Below are positions 35,023-44,137 of a stretch of 64,000 nt of DNA, in pieces. Each line of letters begins with the position of its first letter. Position 1 is the first letter of the stretch. The stretch is from assembly GCF_001418085.1 (NCBI RefSeq), contig NZ_LIQH01000040.1:310001-374000 (forward strand), read 5' to 3'. The notes beneath the pieces were generated by a model. The model searched no databases. It saw only the letters and a program-made list of their open reading frames with translations, and was not told the origin of the DNA. Position numbers and translations under genes: made by a program. The stretch is from Lacinutrix algicola. Lineage in GTDB: Bacteria > Bacteroidota > Bacteroidia > Flavobacteriales > Flavobacteriaceae.

Positions 35023-36585
35023 TTATTCTGGAGCTTCAGTATCTGCTTGCTCTACTTGAGTCTGTTCTGGCTGCTTAAACAAATCTAAGTAAGCTAAACT
35101 TATACCTTCTATTACATTACTTGCAATAATACTTTGGTAGCCTAATTGCTCTATTAATATATCGGCACTTTTTCCATGTAAATACACTCCAAAAAGTGTA
35201 GCCTGTAAAGGATCGTAGCCTTGCGAAATTAAACCTGTTAACATTCCTGTTAAAACATCTCCTGTTCCTGCAGTTGCTAAACCAGGATTTCCTGTTGCGT
35301 TAACATATAATTTATCATCGAAAACAGTAATTGTATTTGCTCCTTTTATAACTACAATTACTTTATATTTTTTAGCAAAAGCTTTTGTTTTCTTTAATTT
35401 ATCGAAATCATTATCCCATTTTCCCACCAATCTTTCTAACTCTTTTGGGTGTGGTGTTAAGATGGTTAATTCTGGTAATAATTTTAGTAAAGCTTTCTTT
35501 TTAGCTAAAATATTTAAGCCATCAGCATCAATAACTAAAGGCTTTTTGTTTGTTTTTAAAAACGCTTCAATCGCAGAAACCGTTTTAGAGTCTGTACCTA
35601 AACCTACTCCAATTCCAATAACTGTTGGTTCTATATCGAATGCTATTTTAGTTATTTTTTCATCATCTTCATCAGTAATTACCATAGCTTCTGGGAAAGC
35701 TGTTTGTAGTGGTATATAACCACATTTTGGCATATAAGCAGTTACTTTTCCAGCGCCTACTGCTAATGCAGATCTACTCGCTAATGTTACTGCTCCTATT
35801 TTACCATAACTCCCACCAATAATTAAACTGTGTCCAAAAGTACCTTTATGACTATACTTTTCGCGAGGTTTATAAATTGGTAATACTTCGTTCTTCCCAA
35901 TTAAATCGGCTTCCGTAACCGTTGTAAACAAATAATCAGGATCAATACCAATATCTAAAACTTCCCATTGTACAGTGTATTTTGCTGTTTCTGGTAAAAA
36001 GAAAACTAATTTTGGTGTTTGAAAACTTAAAGTATAACCTGCATTAACAACTGCTTCAGGATCTTCAACACTCTTGTCTGTAGCCAATCCAGAAGGTAAA
36101 TCTATAGATAGCGTAAATGCTTTTGTTGCTCTAAAAAAGTTAAATAAACCTTTTACCCAAGCATCTACAGCACGATTTAAACCTATTCCAAAAACGGCAT
36201 CAACAATAATGTCTTTTTCGTTAATATTAATGGCGTTAAAATCTTCTTCACAACTTAATAATGTTGGCCAACTTTTAGTAACGTTTTTAACACGATCATA
36301 ATTAATTAAAAAATCTTTAGAACGCTTATCGCTACAATTTACAATGTAAGTATTAACATTATAACCATGTGTAATTAAATGTCTAGCGACTACTAAACCA
36401 TCACCTCCATTATTACCAATACCACAAAACACATGAATTGGTACTTGCGCACCTTGCATTCTTGTATGTATCCAGTTAAAAATTTGCATTCCTGCGCGCT
36501 CCATTAAATCTGTCGAAGAGATTTTCTGCTTATCTTGTGTTAGTTTGTCGCCTTCGTAAATTTGTTCTTTAGAGAATATCTTCAT
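35023..36585 (-). CDS. nnr: Bifunctional NAD(P)H-hydrate epimerase / ADP-dependent dehydratase
   Basis: 520 residues, a fusion of NnrE (about 1-215) and NnrD (about 225-505). The epimerase half shows CGIGNNGGDGLVVARHL (about 56-72) and DAVFGIGLNRAVD. The dehydratase half shows YSHKGTFGHSLIIGGSYGK, LTPHPKELERL and the nucleotide/substrate loop ATAGTGDVLTGMLTGL (about 440). The enzyme repairs hydrated NADH/NADPH, using ADP or ATP. Fusion is usual in bacteria. A short extension after about residue 505 is low-complexity and acidic (QVEQADTEAPE). The gene is divergent from thrA. Confidence 0.94.
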   Translation of the reverse strand: MKIFSKEQIYEGDKLTQDKQKISSTDLMERAGMQIFNWIHTRMQGAQVPIHVFCGIGNNGGDGLVVARHLITHGYNVNTYIVNCSDKRSKDFLINYDRVKNVTKSWPTLLSCEEDFNAININEKDIIVDAVFGIGLNRAVDAWVKGLFNFFRATKAFTLSIDLPSGLATDKSVEDPEAVVNAGYTLSFQTPKLVFFLPETAKYTVQWEVLDIGIDPDYLFTTVTEADLIGKNEVLPIYKPREKYSHKGTFGHSLIIGGSYGKIGAVTLASRSALAVGAGKVTAYMPKCGYIPLQTAFPEAMVITDEDDEKITKIAFDIEPTVIGIGVGLGTDSKTVSAIEAFLKTNKKPLVIDADGLNILAKKKALLKLLPELTILTPHPKELERLVGKWDNDFDKLKKTKAFAKKYKVIVVIKGANTITVFDDKLYVNATGNPGLATAGTGDVLTGMLTGLISQGYDPLQATLFGVYLHGKSADILIEQLGYQSIIASNVIEGISLAYLDLFKQPEQTQVEQADTEAPE

Positions 36586-36618
36586 ATTAAATTTCAGTAG
36601 TGTTATAATGCCTTTAAA

Positions 36619-36743
36619 AATCGTTCAAGATAATTCAGTCTTAAACGATTATAGCTCTTAAATTAAAAATTAAATTGAATAAAAATCATAATTGTATAAA
36701 AATCAACAATTAGTTTTCTTATTCACGTAAAAGTAATACTTTT
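36619..36743. promoter_or_regulatory. thrABC leader region with two hairpins
   Basis: The 189-nt gap before thrA contains an inverted repeat AATCGTTCAAGA/TCTTAAACGATT (36619-36650) and a small AAAGTAATACTTT hairpin (36730-36743). Neither is followed by a T-run, and no Thr-rich leader peptide is apparent, so a classical attenuator is not supported. Confidence 0.3.
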
Positions 36744-36774
36744 CCCTATCATTTATTAAAATAATTCAACTCTC

Positions 36775-39219
36775 ATGCAAGTATTAAAATTTGGTGGAAC
36801 ATCTGTAGGTTCTTCAAAAAACATCAATAAAGTTATTACTATTTTAGAAGACTACTCTAAAAAAGACAAGGTTATTTGTGTGGTTTCTGCCGTTGGTGGT
36901 ATTACAGATAAACTACTTAAAGCGGGTAACTTAGCTAAAGATAACAACAAGAATTATAAAACGGAATACAAGTCTATTAAAGCTAAACATATTAAAGTTT
37001 TAGAAGAATTAATTCCTCAAAATAATGCTGCGATCATTAAGGAATTGGATGGTAAATTAAAAAAGCTTAAAAACCTTTTAGACGGTATTTTTCTTATAAA
37101 CGAATTGTCTCCACAAACGTCCGATCGTTTGGTAAGCTTTGGAGAACTTTTATCGTCTTTTATAATAGCCGAAACTCTAAAATCTAGAGGAGTAAATGCT
37201 GTTAGAAAGAACACACAACAGCTTATAGTTACTAATTCTAACTATACAAAGGCTGAAGTTATTTTTGAAACGACGAATAATAATATTCAAGAGTATTTTA
37301 ATGAAGCAACACAGGATATAACGCTACTTCCTGGTTTTATTTCTAAATCATACTTAGGTAAAACAACTACTTTAGGGCGCGGAGGTTCAGATTATACTGC
37401 TGCAATTGTAGCTGCTGCTTTAAAAACAGAAAGACTAGAAATATGGACAGATGTTAGCGGTATGTACACAACAAACCCTAAACTTGTTAAGCAAGCCTAT
37501 CCTATAGAACGTATTAGTTATCATGAAGCGATGGAATTATCGCATTTCGGTGCTAAAGTACTTTATCCTCCAACTGTTCAACCTGTTTTAAGTTTAAATA
37601 TCCCTATTCATATTAAGAATACGCTTAAACCTAATGAGTTTGGAACAATTATTTCTAACGAAGGCAATACAAAGTCTTCAACTGCAACTGGTATTACCAA
37701 TATTAACGATATTGCACTTTTAACATTGCAAGGCAATGGAATGGTTGGTATACCTGGTTTTTCAAAGCGTTTATTCGAAACATTATCTCAAGAGAAAATT
37801 AATATTATTTTAATTACGCAAGCGTCTTCAGAGCATTCTATATGTTTCGGAATTTCTAAAGATGATGCCATTCAAGCAGAAACAGCTATTAATTTAGCTT
37901 TCGAACATGAAATATCTAAACATAGAATTGATCCTATTACCGTAGAACAAAATCTATCTATTATTGCGCTAGTTGGTGATAATATGAAAAGTCATCAAGG
38001 TATTAGCGGTAAAATGTTTAGTGCTTTAGGAAAAAATAATATTAACATTAGAGCGATTGCGCAAGGTGCATCAGAAAGAAATATATCTGCCGTAATTGCA
38101 GAAAAAGATGTGGAGAAAGCGCTGAATACTATCCACGAACGTTTCTTTGGAAATAACATAAAACAGTTAAATGTTTTTATAACTGGAATTGGTAATGTAG
38201 GCGAAAAACTAATCGACCAAATTCACCAACAGAGTAATTACCTAAAAAAGAATTTAAAACTAGACGTTCGTATTGTTGGTATGGCTAACTCTAAGAAAAT
38301 GATTTTTAATGCTGAAGGTATTGATTTAAATGATTGGGCGTCGAAATTTCATCATGCAGATAAATCAACTTTAGATGGCTTTTTAGAAAAAGCAAAAGCA
38401 CTCAATTTACGTAACAGTATTTTTGTAGATATTACTGCTAACGATGCCGTTTCTAAAATGTACGAGCATTATTTAAGAAGTAGTATTGCCGTTGTAGCTT
38501 GTAATAAAATTGCATGTTCAAGTACTTACAGTAATTACAAACTTTTACAAGATTTAGCACTTAAATACAATACACCTTTCTTTTACGAAACTAATGTTGG
38601 TGCAGGATTACCAATAATTAACACGCTAAACAATTTAGTAAGTTCTGGAGATAAAGTAACTAGTATTCAAGCTGTACTTTCTGGAAGTTTAAATTTTGTA
38701 TTCAATAACTTTAGTGATAAAACTAATTTTCATGATACAGTAAAGCGAGCACAATTTGAAGGCTATACAGAACCAGATCCAAGAATAGATTTAAGCGGAA
38801 TTGATGTTGCTAGAAAAATATTAATACTAGCCCGTGAAAATGGTGGAGCAATGGAAATTGAATCTATTGAAAATGATTCATTCTTAACTAAAGCAAACTT
38901 AGAAAGCGATACTGTAGACGATTTTTATAAAACGCTTAAAACTGAAGAAGCGCATTTTCAAAAATTATATGCTTCGGCTAAAGCGAAAAACTGTCAATTA
39001 AAATACGTTGCAGAGTTTAAAAATGGAAAAGCTAAAGTTGGCTTAAAAGAAATTCCAGAAGGTCATCCATTTTATAATTTAGAAGGAAAAGACAATATTG
39101 TTATGTTTTATACAGAGCGTTACCCAGAACAACCATTAATTGTAAAAGGTGCTGGTGCTGGTGCAGATGTTACTGCTTCTGGTTTATTTGCCGATATAAT
39201 AAAAGCAGGAAGTAAATAA
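36775..39219 (+). CDS. thrA: Bifunctional aspartokinase / homoserine dehydrogenase
   Basis: 814 residues. The aspartokinase domain begins with KFGGTSVGSS (residues 4-13) and includes TLGRGGSDYTAAI and ELSHFGAKVLYPP. Two ACT-type regulatory segments follow (about 310-460; GNGMVGIPGFSKRLF, VGDNMKSHQGISGKMFSAL). The homoserine dehydrogenase domain starts with GIGNVGEKLI (NAD(P) fold, about 472) and carries ETNVGAGLPII and EGYTEPDPRIDLSG. It catalyses the first and third steps from aspartate to threonine. Feedback inhibition by threonine is expected through the ACT domains. It is the first gene of thrABC. Confidence 0.96.
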   Translation: MQVLKFGGTSVGSSKNINKVITILEDYSKKDKVICVVSAVGGITDKLLKAGNLAKDNNKNYKTEYKSIKAKHIKVLEELIPQNNAAIIKELDGKLKKLKNLLDGIFLINELSPQTSDRLVSFGELLSSFIIAETLKSRGVNAVRKNTQQLIVTNSNYTKAEVIFETTNNNIQEYFNEATQDITLLPGFISKSYLGKTTTLGRGGSDYTAAIVAAALKTERLEIWTDVSGMYTTNPKLVKQAYPIERISYHEAMELSHFGAKVLYPPTVQPVLSLNIPIHIKNTLKPNEFGTIISNEGNTKSSTATGITNINDIALLTLQGNGMVGIPGFSKRLFETLSQEKINIILITQASSEHSICFGISKDDAIQAETAINLAFEHEISKHRIDPITVEQNLSIIALVGDNMKSHQGISGKMFSALGKNNINIRAIAQGASERNISAVIAEKDVEKALNTIHERFFGNNIKQLNVFITGIGNVGEKLIDQIHQQSNYLKKNLKLDVRIVGMANSKKMIFNAEGIDLNDWASKFHHADKSTLDGFLEKAKALNLRNSIFVDITANDAVSKMYEHYLRSSIAVVACNKIACSSTYSNYKLLQDLALKYNTPFFYETNVGAGLPIINTLNNLVSSGDKVTSIQAVLSGSLNFVFNNFSDKTNFHDTVKRAQFEGYTEPDPRIDLSGIDVARKILILARENGGAMEIESIENDSFLTKANLESDTVDDFYKTLKTEEAHFQKLYASAKAKNCQLKYVAEFKNGKAKVGLKEIPEGHPFYNLEGKDNIVMFYTERYPEQPLIVKGAGAGADVTASGLFADIIKAGSK

Positions 39220-39281
39220 AATTAGTAATCAGTTTACAGTCTCAGTAAACAATGTTTATTCTAACTCTAAAACATAGTATA

Positions 39282-39375
39282 GACTGTCATTGCGAGGACG
39301 AAGGACGTGGTAATCTTTTGAAATGAAATATTACATATAAAATAATAGAAGAGATTACTGCCTTCGCGGAAATTA
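39282..39375. repeat. Dispersed TCATTGCGAG repeat pair inside the thr operon
   Basis: The 171-nt gap between thrA and thrB contains GTCATTGCGAGGACGAAGGA, then GTGGTAATCTTTT, and about 45 nt later the partly complementary AGATTACTGCCTTCGCGGAA. CGAAGG...GGTAATCT and AGATTAC...CCTTCG can pair, giving a hairpin in the operon transcript. The words recur at 40318-40423 and 51992-52033. Confidence 0.6.
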
Positions 39376-39390
39376 AAAAAGATTTTTTCA

Positions 39391-40311
39391 ATGAACGAAA
39401 TTAAAATATTCTCACCAGCTACAGTAGCAAACGTCTCATGCGGATTTGATGTTTTAGGCTTTTGCATAGATACCATTGGTGATGAAATGGTGATTAGAAA
39501 AACGAAAGAGAAAGGCATAAAAATTACCAAAATTGTTGGTGCAGATTTGCCTTTTGAAACAGAAAAAAACGTCGCTAGTGTTTCGGCATTGGCATTGTAT
39601 AACCATGCAAAACCAGATTGTGGTTTCGAAATTGAAATTTACAAAAACATAAAACCTGGTAGTGGTATTGGAAGTAGTTCTGCAAGTGCTGCAGGAAGTG
39701 TTTTTGCTATAAACGAATTATTAGGAAAACCATACAACCAAACTGAAGTCACTAACTTTGCCATGAAAGGTGAAGCTGTTGCAAGTGGTTGCGAACATGC
39801 AGATAACATTGCTCCTGCCCTATTTGGCGGATTTACTTTAGTAAAAAGCACATCACCTTTAAAAGTTTTACAATTACCAACACCAAAAGATTTATTTGTT
39901 ACCATTATTCATCCTCAAATTGAGGTAAAGACATCAGAATCTCGTGCTATTTTACCAAAAGACATTCCATTGCAAAATGCCATAACACAATGGTCTAACG
40001 TTGGTAGTTTAGTACATGCATTACATACCGAAGATTATAATTTACTAAGTGAATCTTTAAAAGATGTTGTTGTAGAGCCGTATAGAAGTCAGCTAATACC
40101 TCATTTTAATTCGGTTAAAACCGAAGTTATAAAAGCAGGTGCTTTAGGTGCAGGAATTTCGGGTTCTGGTCCTTCTATTTTCGCATTATCAAAAGGAAAA
40201 GATACTGCTGAAGCGGTTGCTGAAGCTATGAAAAACGCGTACTCTAAAACTGAGATTGAGTTTAATGTATACGTTTCTAAAATTAATACACAAGGAATGA
40301 AGGTATTATAA
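39391..40311 (+). CDS. thrB: Homoserine kinase
   Basis: 306 residues of the GHMP kinase family. SPATVANVSCGFDVLG near the N-terminus is the homoserine kinase signature, KPGSGIGSSSASAAGS (about 88-103) is the ATP-binding loop, and GAGISGSGPSIFAL near residue 255 is the third GHMP motif. It phosphorylates homoserine before ThrC. The order thrA-thrB-thrC on one strand with no other gene between supports an operon, although both gaps (171 and 134 nt) hold dispersed repeats that could form hairpins and change relative expression. Confidence 0.96.
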   Translation: MNEIKIFSPATVANVSCGFDVLGFCIDTIGDEMVIRKTKEKGIKITKIVGADLPFETEKNVASVSALALYNHAKPDCGFEIEIYKNIKPGSGIGSSSASAAGSVFAINELLGKPYNQTEVTNFAMKGEAVASGCEHADNIAPALFGGFTLVKSTSPLKVLQLPTPKDLFVTIIHPQIEVKTSESRAILPKDIPLQNAITQWSNVGSLVHALHTEDYNLLSESLKDVVVEPYRSQLIPHFNSVKTEVIKAGALGAGISGSGPSIFALSKGKDTAEAVAEAMKNAYSKTEIEFNVYVSKINTQGMKVL

Positions 40312-40317
40312 ATGCAA

Positions 40318-40423
40318 TCGTCATTACGAGACGCTTTTTAGCGTCATGCTAATCTCATGAATAATATCAAAATTCAAAACATAAAGTAAAAAATTGCTAC
40401 GTCCTGCATCCTCGCAATGACAG
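40318..40423. repeat. Inverted TCATTACGAG/CTCGCAATGA repeat between thrB and thrC
   Basis: CGTCATTACGAG (40319-40330) faces CTCGCAATGACAG (40411-40423) in inverted orientation, with a small inner ACGC-TTTTTA-GCGT stem (40331-40344). It fills most of the 134-nt gap between the two genes and belongs with the elements at 39282 and 51992. Confidence 0.65.
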
Positions 40424-40445
40424 AAACAATTCAAAATATAAAATA

Positions 40446-41738
40446 ATGAACTACTACTCTCTAAACAAAAAAGCACCAAATACAACATTTAAAGATGCTG
40501 TAATTAAAGGATTAGCTCCAGATAAAGGATTGTATTTCCCTGAAACTATTACACCATTACCACAATCGTTTTTCGATAATATAGACGATTTAACGTATCC
40601 TGAAATTGCGTTCGAAGCTATTAAACAATTTGTGAGTCCGGAGATTCCTGAAGCCATTTTAAAAACAATTGTTGAAGAGACATTGTCTTTCGATTTTCCT
40701 GTGGTTAAGCTTAACGATAACATTTCTACTTTAGAGTTGTTTCATGGACCAACAATGGCTTTTAAAGATGTTGGTGCACGCTTTATGGCACGTTGTTTAG
40801 GTTATTTTAATAAAGACAATACAAACGAAGTTACTGTTTTAGTAGCCACTTCTGGAGATACAGGAGGCGCTGTTGCAAATGGTTTTTTGGGTGTTAAAGG
40901 TGTTAATGTTGTAATTCTTTATCCTAGCGGAAAAGTGAGCGATATTCAAGAAATGCAATTAACAACACTTGGTCAAAACATAAAAGCACTTGAAGTAGAT
41001 GGTGTTTTCGATGATTGCCAAGACATGGTTAAACGTGCTTTTTTAGACGAAGAACTAACAAGTAAAATACAGTTAACATCTGCAAACTCTATAAACGTTG
41101 CACGTTGGTTACCACAACTTTTCTACTTTATGTTTGCTTACAAGCAATTGCATAAAACGCACAAAGAGATTGTATTCTCTGTGCCAAGCGGAAACTTTGG
41201 AAACGTTTGTGCAGGAATGATGGCACAACAACTAGGTTTACCAATTAAACATTTTATAGCGTCTAACAACGAGAATAACGTTGTAACAAACTACTTGCAA
41301 ACCGAAGAATATAATCCAAAACCATCTGTGCAAACTATTAGTAACGCAATGGATGTTGGTAACCCAAGTAATTTTATACGTATTCGTGAAATCTATAAAA
41401 ATGACTTTAACGCCTTAAAAAACAACCTATCTTCTTTTAGTTTTAGCGATGCAGAAACTAAAGTGGCTTTAAAAGAAATTTACGATAAATATAACTACGT
41501 TGCAGATCCTCATGGAGCAGTTGGTTATTTAGGTAGTAAAGCTTATTTAGAAAATAATCCAAAAGCACATTGTGTGTTTTTAGAAACAGCACATCCAACA
41601 AAGTTTTTAGATGTAGTTGAAGCTGTTATTAAAGAAAAACAACCACTACCAGAGCAAATACAATCGGTTATGGGTAAAACCAAAGAAGCAACTAAAATTA
41701 GTAGTTACGATGGTTTAAAATCATTTTTATTGAAATAA
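40446..41738 (+). CDS. thrC: Threonine synthase
   Basis: 430 residues of the PLP fold-type II family. It begins with the typical MNYYSLNKKAPNTTFKDAVI and GLAPDKGLYFPE. The PLP lysine is in TMAFKDVGARFMARCL (about 101-116), the phosphate loop is ATSGDTGGAVANGF (about 134-147), and SANSINVARWLPQ and VPSGNFGNVCAGM complete the pattern. It converts O-phosphohomoserine to threonine. Third gene of the thr operon. Confidence 0.96.
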   Translation: MNYYSLNKKAPNTTFKDAVIKGLAPDKGLYFPETITPLPQSFFDNIDDLTYPEIAFEAIKQFVSPEIPEAILKTIVEETLSFDFPVVKLNDNISTLELFHGPTMAFKDVGARFMARCLGYFNKDNTNEVTVLVATSGDTGGAVANGFLGVKGVNVVILYPSGKVSDIQEMQLTTLGQNIKALEVDGVFDDCQDMVKRAFLDEELTSKIQLTSANSINVARWLPQLFYFMFAYKQLHKTHKEIVFSVPSGNFGNVCAGMMAQQLGLPIKHFIASNNENNVVTNYLQTEEYNPKPSVQTISNAMDVGNPSNFIRIREIYKNDFNALKNNLSSFSFSDAETKVALKEIYDKYNYVADPHGAVGYLGSKAYLENNPKAHCVFLETAHPTKFLDVVEAVIKEKQPLPEQIQSVMGKTKEATKISSYDGLKSFLLK

Positions 41739-41783
41739 AGATCAATGAATAGTGAAGCAATCTCATCTATAAAATAGAATATC

Positions 41784-42170
41784 ATGTTTACTTTTTCATT
41801 AAATCATATTGCGATTTCTGTAAAAGATGTAGAACAATCTATGCGTTTTTATAAAAAAGTATTATCGCTTGAAGAGATTAAAAATACTGCGTCGAATTCT
41901 AAAACACGATGGCTCTCTTTAACAGATAAAAAACAAATACATCTAATTCCTAGACCTGAACTTGAAGTTGTTACCAATAAGGCTGTTCATTTTGCCTTGG
42001 CAACTCCTAATTTAGATTTAATTATTAAACATCTTAACAGTCTTAATATAGCATACTCAGATTGGAAAGACACACCTAATAAAGACTACGTTAGAAACGA
42101 TGGCATGCAACAAATATATTTTCAAGATCCAGATGATTATTGGATAGAAATAAATAATGCTGGATATTAA
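41784..42170 (+). CDS. VOC-superfamily (glyoxalase/bleomycin-resistance-like) protein
   Basis: 128 residues with two beta-alpha-beta-beta-beta modules: LNHIAISVKDVEQSMRFYKK at the start, a middle HFALATPNLDLIIKHLNS, and QQIYFQDPDDYWIEINN at the end. Metal ligands H (LNHIA), H (AVHFALA) and E (WIEI) are in the expected places. Substrate unknown; many relatives are lyases or dioxygenases. It follows thrC on the same strand and the next gene starts just after its stop. Confidence 0.88.
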   Translation: MFTFSLNHIAISVKDVEQSMRFYKKVLSLEEIKNTASNSKTRWLSLTDKKQIHLIPRPELEVVTNKAVHFALATPNLDLIIKHLNSLNIAYSDWKDTPNKDYVRNDGMQQIYFQDPDDYWIEINNAGY

Positions 42171-42177
42171 AAGAAAC

Positions 42178-42546
42178 ATGATAACACATAATTTATTCTC
42201 ATACGGAACATTACAGTTAGATACTCTACAACTTGAAAATTATGGGCGTTTACTTAATGGAGAAAAAGCAAGTTTAAAACAGTATAAACTCGATAAGCTA
42301 AAAATTGCTGATGCCAAAGTTTTAAAAGCTAGCGGAAAAGAATTCCATCCCATTGCTATAAAAACGAACAATGTAAATGACTGTATTAAAGGCACCATTT
42401 TTGAAATCACCGAAAAGGAACTTATAGAAACAGATAAGTATGAAGTAAGTGATTATAAGAGAGTTTTAGAGACTTTTTCTAAAGGTAGAAAAGCTTGGAT
42501 TTATGTTGCTAAAGTTGTCGTTACTACCACTGAAAATATTAAATAA
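42178..42546 (+). CDS. Gamma-glutamylcyclotransferase-like (AIG2/GGCT fold) protein
   Basis: About 122 residues from the ATG at 42178; the longer ORF from 42157 overlaps the VOC gene and is less likely. The YGTLQ substrate-binding motif is at about residue 9, and a later acidic residue in KYEVSDYKRVL fits the catalytic Glu of the fold (about residue 85). The family includes gamma-glutamylcyclotransferases and gamma-glutamylamine cyclotransferases; the substrate is unknown. It is a probable co-transcript with the VOC gene. Confidence 0.82.
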   Translation: MITHNLFSYGTLQLDTLQLENYGRLLNGEKASLKQYKLDKLKIADAKVLKASGKEFHPIAIKTNNVNDCIKGTIFEITEKELIETDKYEVSDYKRVLETFSKGRKAWIYVAKVVVTTTENIK

Positions 42547-42582
42547 AAAACGACTCCCAAAATTAAATACAATTAACTATAT

Positions 42583-42613
42583 AAAAAAAGTAGCCACCAA
42601 AATTGGCAGCTAC
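42583..42613 (-). terminator. Terminator of the NAD(P)-binding protein gene
   Basis: On the minus strand GTAGCTGCCA...TGGTGGCTAC is followed by a run of seven T. It lies 31 bases past the stop at 42645. The stem has one bulge. Confidence 0.7.
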
Positions 42614-42644
42614 AATGGTTTAAAATCCTATTATTAATCGCTAA

Positions 42645-43295
42645 TTAAGCTTTAACAGTAGATACTTTATTTAGGGCATCACCAATTAAAGTGTTTCCTT
42701 TTATAATTTCGAATGTGGCATTATTTGCAATCTCATCATTAAGAGTTCTTACTAACGTTTGTGCAACATCGTTTCTACTAATCTCTCCACTTTTATTCAA
42801 TTTTTCTTCAAGTTCAATTTCATTTGTTAACTCATTATTAGTTAAAGCACCTGGTCTTACAATTGAATAAGTTAATCCGCTAGATTTTAAATATTCATCA
42901 GCATTATGCTTTGCTTTTAAATACTCTTGAAGTTGCTCAGCCTTTTCCGGTTGGTCTGCTCCCATAGAACTTAACATAACAAACTTTTTAACGTTATTTT
43001 TATTTGAAGCATCAATTAAGTGCTTCGCTCCTTCTTGATCTACTTCTACCACTTTTTTACCACCAGAACCAGCGGCAAATAATACTTTATCTATTTTATT
43101 TGTAATATTAAATACTTGAGAAACATCTCCTTCTAAATCACCTAAAACAGTATCAATTTTTTTTGCCTCAAAAAAAGCTTTCTGCTCTTCTTTTCTAACC
43201 ATTGCAATTGGGTTAAAATATTGAGATTCTTTTAAAAGATTAACTATTTTTTTTCCTGTAGTGCCATTTGCACCTGCTACTAAAATATTTTCCAT
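42645..43295 (-). CDS. NAD(P)H-binding SDR-like protein (NmrA/atypical SDR)
   Basis: 217 residues from the ATG at 43293-43295; the longer ORF from 43310 adds MLYLD. The Rossmann motif is VAGANGTTGKKIV (about 6-18), followed by AMVRKEEQKAFF, DTVLGDLEGDVSQV and VMLSSMGADQPEK. YSIVRPGALTN matches the NAD(P)H-binding (PF13460-type) family. There is no catalytic Tyr-x-x-x-Lys, so it may be a redox sensor, epimerase-like or flavin reductase-like. It is divergent from the tetR gene; the tetR operator at 43466-43483 lies between them, so it may belong to the same regulon. Confidence 0.85.
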   Translation of the reverse strand: MENILVAGANGTTGKKIVNLLKESQYFNPIAMVRKEEQKAFFEAKKIDTVLGDLEGDVSQVFNITNKIDKVLFAAGSGGKKVVEVDQEGAKHLIDASNKNNVKKFVMLSSMGADQPEKAEQLQEYLKAKHNADEYLKSSGLTYSIVRPGALTNNELTNEIELEEKLNKSGEISRNDVAQTLVRTLNDEIANNATFEIIKGNTLIGDALNKVSTVKA

Positions 43296-43465
43296 ATCTA
43301 AATATAACATTACAATACCCTCATTCCTAGTCTAAAGCCATGTTTAACTTTAGTTTAATATAGAATTATAGTAAAATTAAGAATTAAATAGAAATTAGAA
43401 ATCTATTATAATAGGAATGTTTGCTTGCCATAAATTACAAAATTTTTGTAATTTAAAAAACAAAT

Positions 43466-43483
43466 AGACAGACTTGTCTGTTT
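43466..43483. promoter_or_regulatory. TetR operator 1 (AGACAGACTTGTCTGT)
   Basis: ACAGAC-TT-GTCTGT is a perfect palindrome, extended to 8-nt arms with one mismatch. It lies 26 nt before the tetR start and overlaps the putative -33 TTG. The same palindrome recurs at 44091-44110. Confidence 0.8.
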
Positions 43484-43505
43484 TTGAATATTTATTATAT
43501 ATTTG
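43474..43505 (+). promoter_or_regulatory. tetR promoter
   Basis: TTG (43474-43476), 21 nt, then TATATTTG (43498-43505), an exact TAnnTTTG. The -33 lies inside operator 1. The -7 box ends only four bases before the chosen ATG at 43510, so the transcript may be nearly leaderless. Confidence 0.5.
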
Positions 43506-43509
43506 CAAT

Positions 43510-44073
43510 ATGAAACACGCTGATGTAAAAAATAGAATTACAGAAACTGCATCATTTTTATTTTATAAAAATGGTTATAATTCTACAGGTATAAACCAAA
43601 TTATTGCCGAAGCAGGTATTGCAAAAGCAACGTTATACAATCATTTTAAATCTAAAGAAGAAATATGTGTTGCTTATCTTAAATTTAAAAACATCAATTT
43701 TATAGAAGATTTTGAAAACTTTACAACATCTAGACCTAAAGGAAAAGAACAAATATTAGCAATCTTCGATTTCCTTCAAATGTTTTATCAAGATAAAGAT
43801 TTTAATGGGTGTTGGTGTATTAAAACAGTTTCAGAAATACCAAAAGACAACGAGATTATTAGAAATGAAATTCAATCTCAAAAAAATGGTTTCATTGCAA
43901 TTATAACTAAGCTTATTACAAATAACTTAGAAAATGTTAAAACAGAACAAGTTAATTCTCTGGCAAGACAAATTTACTTGCTTTATGAAAGCGCCGTAGG
44001 AGAAAGCCATTTACACCAAGAAGATTGGCCAATTATGGAATCTAGAAATTTATGTGAAATAATAATTCAATAA
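43510..44073 (+). CDS. TetR-family transcriptional regulator
   Basis: 187 residues from the ATG at 43510; an upstream in-frame ATG at 43474 lies inside the operator and promoter and is rejected. The N-terminal HTH reads RITETASFLFYKNGYNSTG then IIAEAGIAKATLYNHFKSKEE, ending with YLKFKN (residues about 7-60). The C-terminal ligand domain is variable, as usual. Two near-identical palindromes, one before this gene and one before the SDR gene downstream, indicate autorepression and control of the following genes. The likely inducer is a small reactive or toxic compound. Confidence 0.93.
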   Translation: MKHADVKNRITETASFLFYKNGYNSTGINQIIAEAGIAKATLYNHFKSKEEICVAYLKFKNINFIEDFENFTTSRPKGKEQILAIFDFLQMFYQDKDFNGCWCIKTVSEIPKDNEIIRNEIQSQKNGFIAIITKLITNNLENVKTEQVNSLARQIYLLYESAVGESHLHQEDWPIMESRNLCEIIIQ

Positions 44074-44090
44074 AAAAATTTACAAAACAC

Positions 44091-44110
44091 AAGACAGACT
44101 TGTCTGTCTT
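44091..44110. promoter_or_regulatory. TetR operator 2 (AAGACAGACTTGTCTGTCTT)
   Basis: A perfect palindrome with 9-nt arms around TT. It shares the AGACAGACTTGTCTGT core with operator 1 and lies between the tetR stop and the SDR start (44138). Confidence 0.85.
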
Positions 44111-44137
44111 TAATTAATAACTAAATAAAAAAGAAAA

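Noticed and set aside
36586-36774. Threonine attenuator or riboswitch before thrA
   Set aside because: Hairpins exist but there is no Thr-rich leader peptide and no T-run after the stem.
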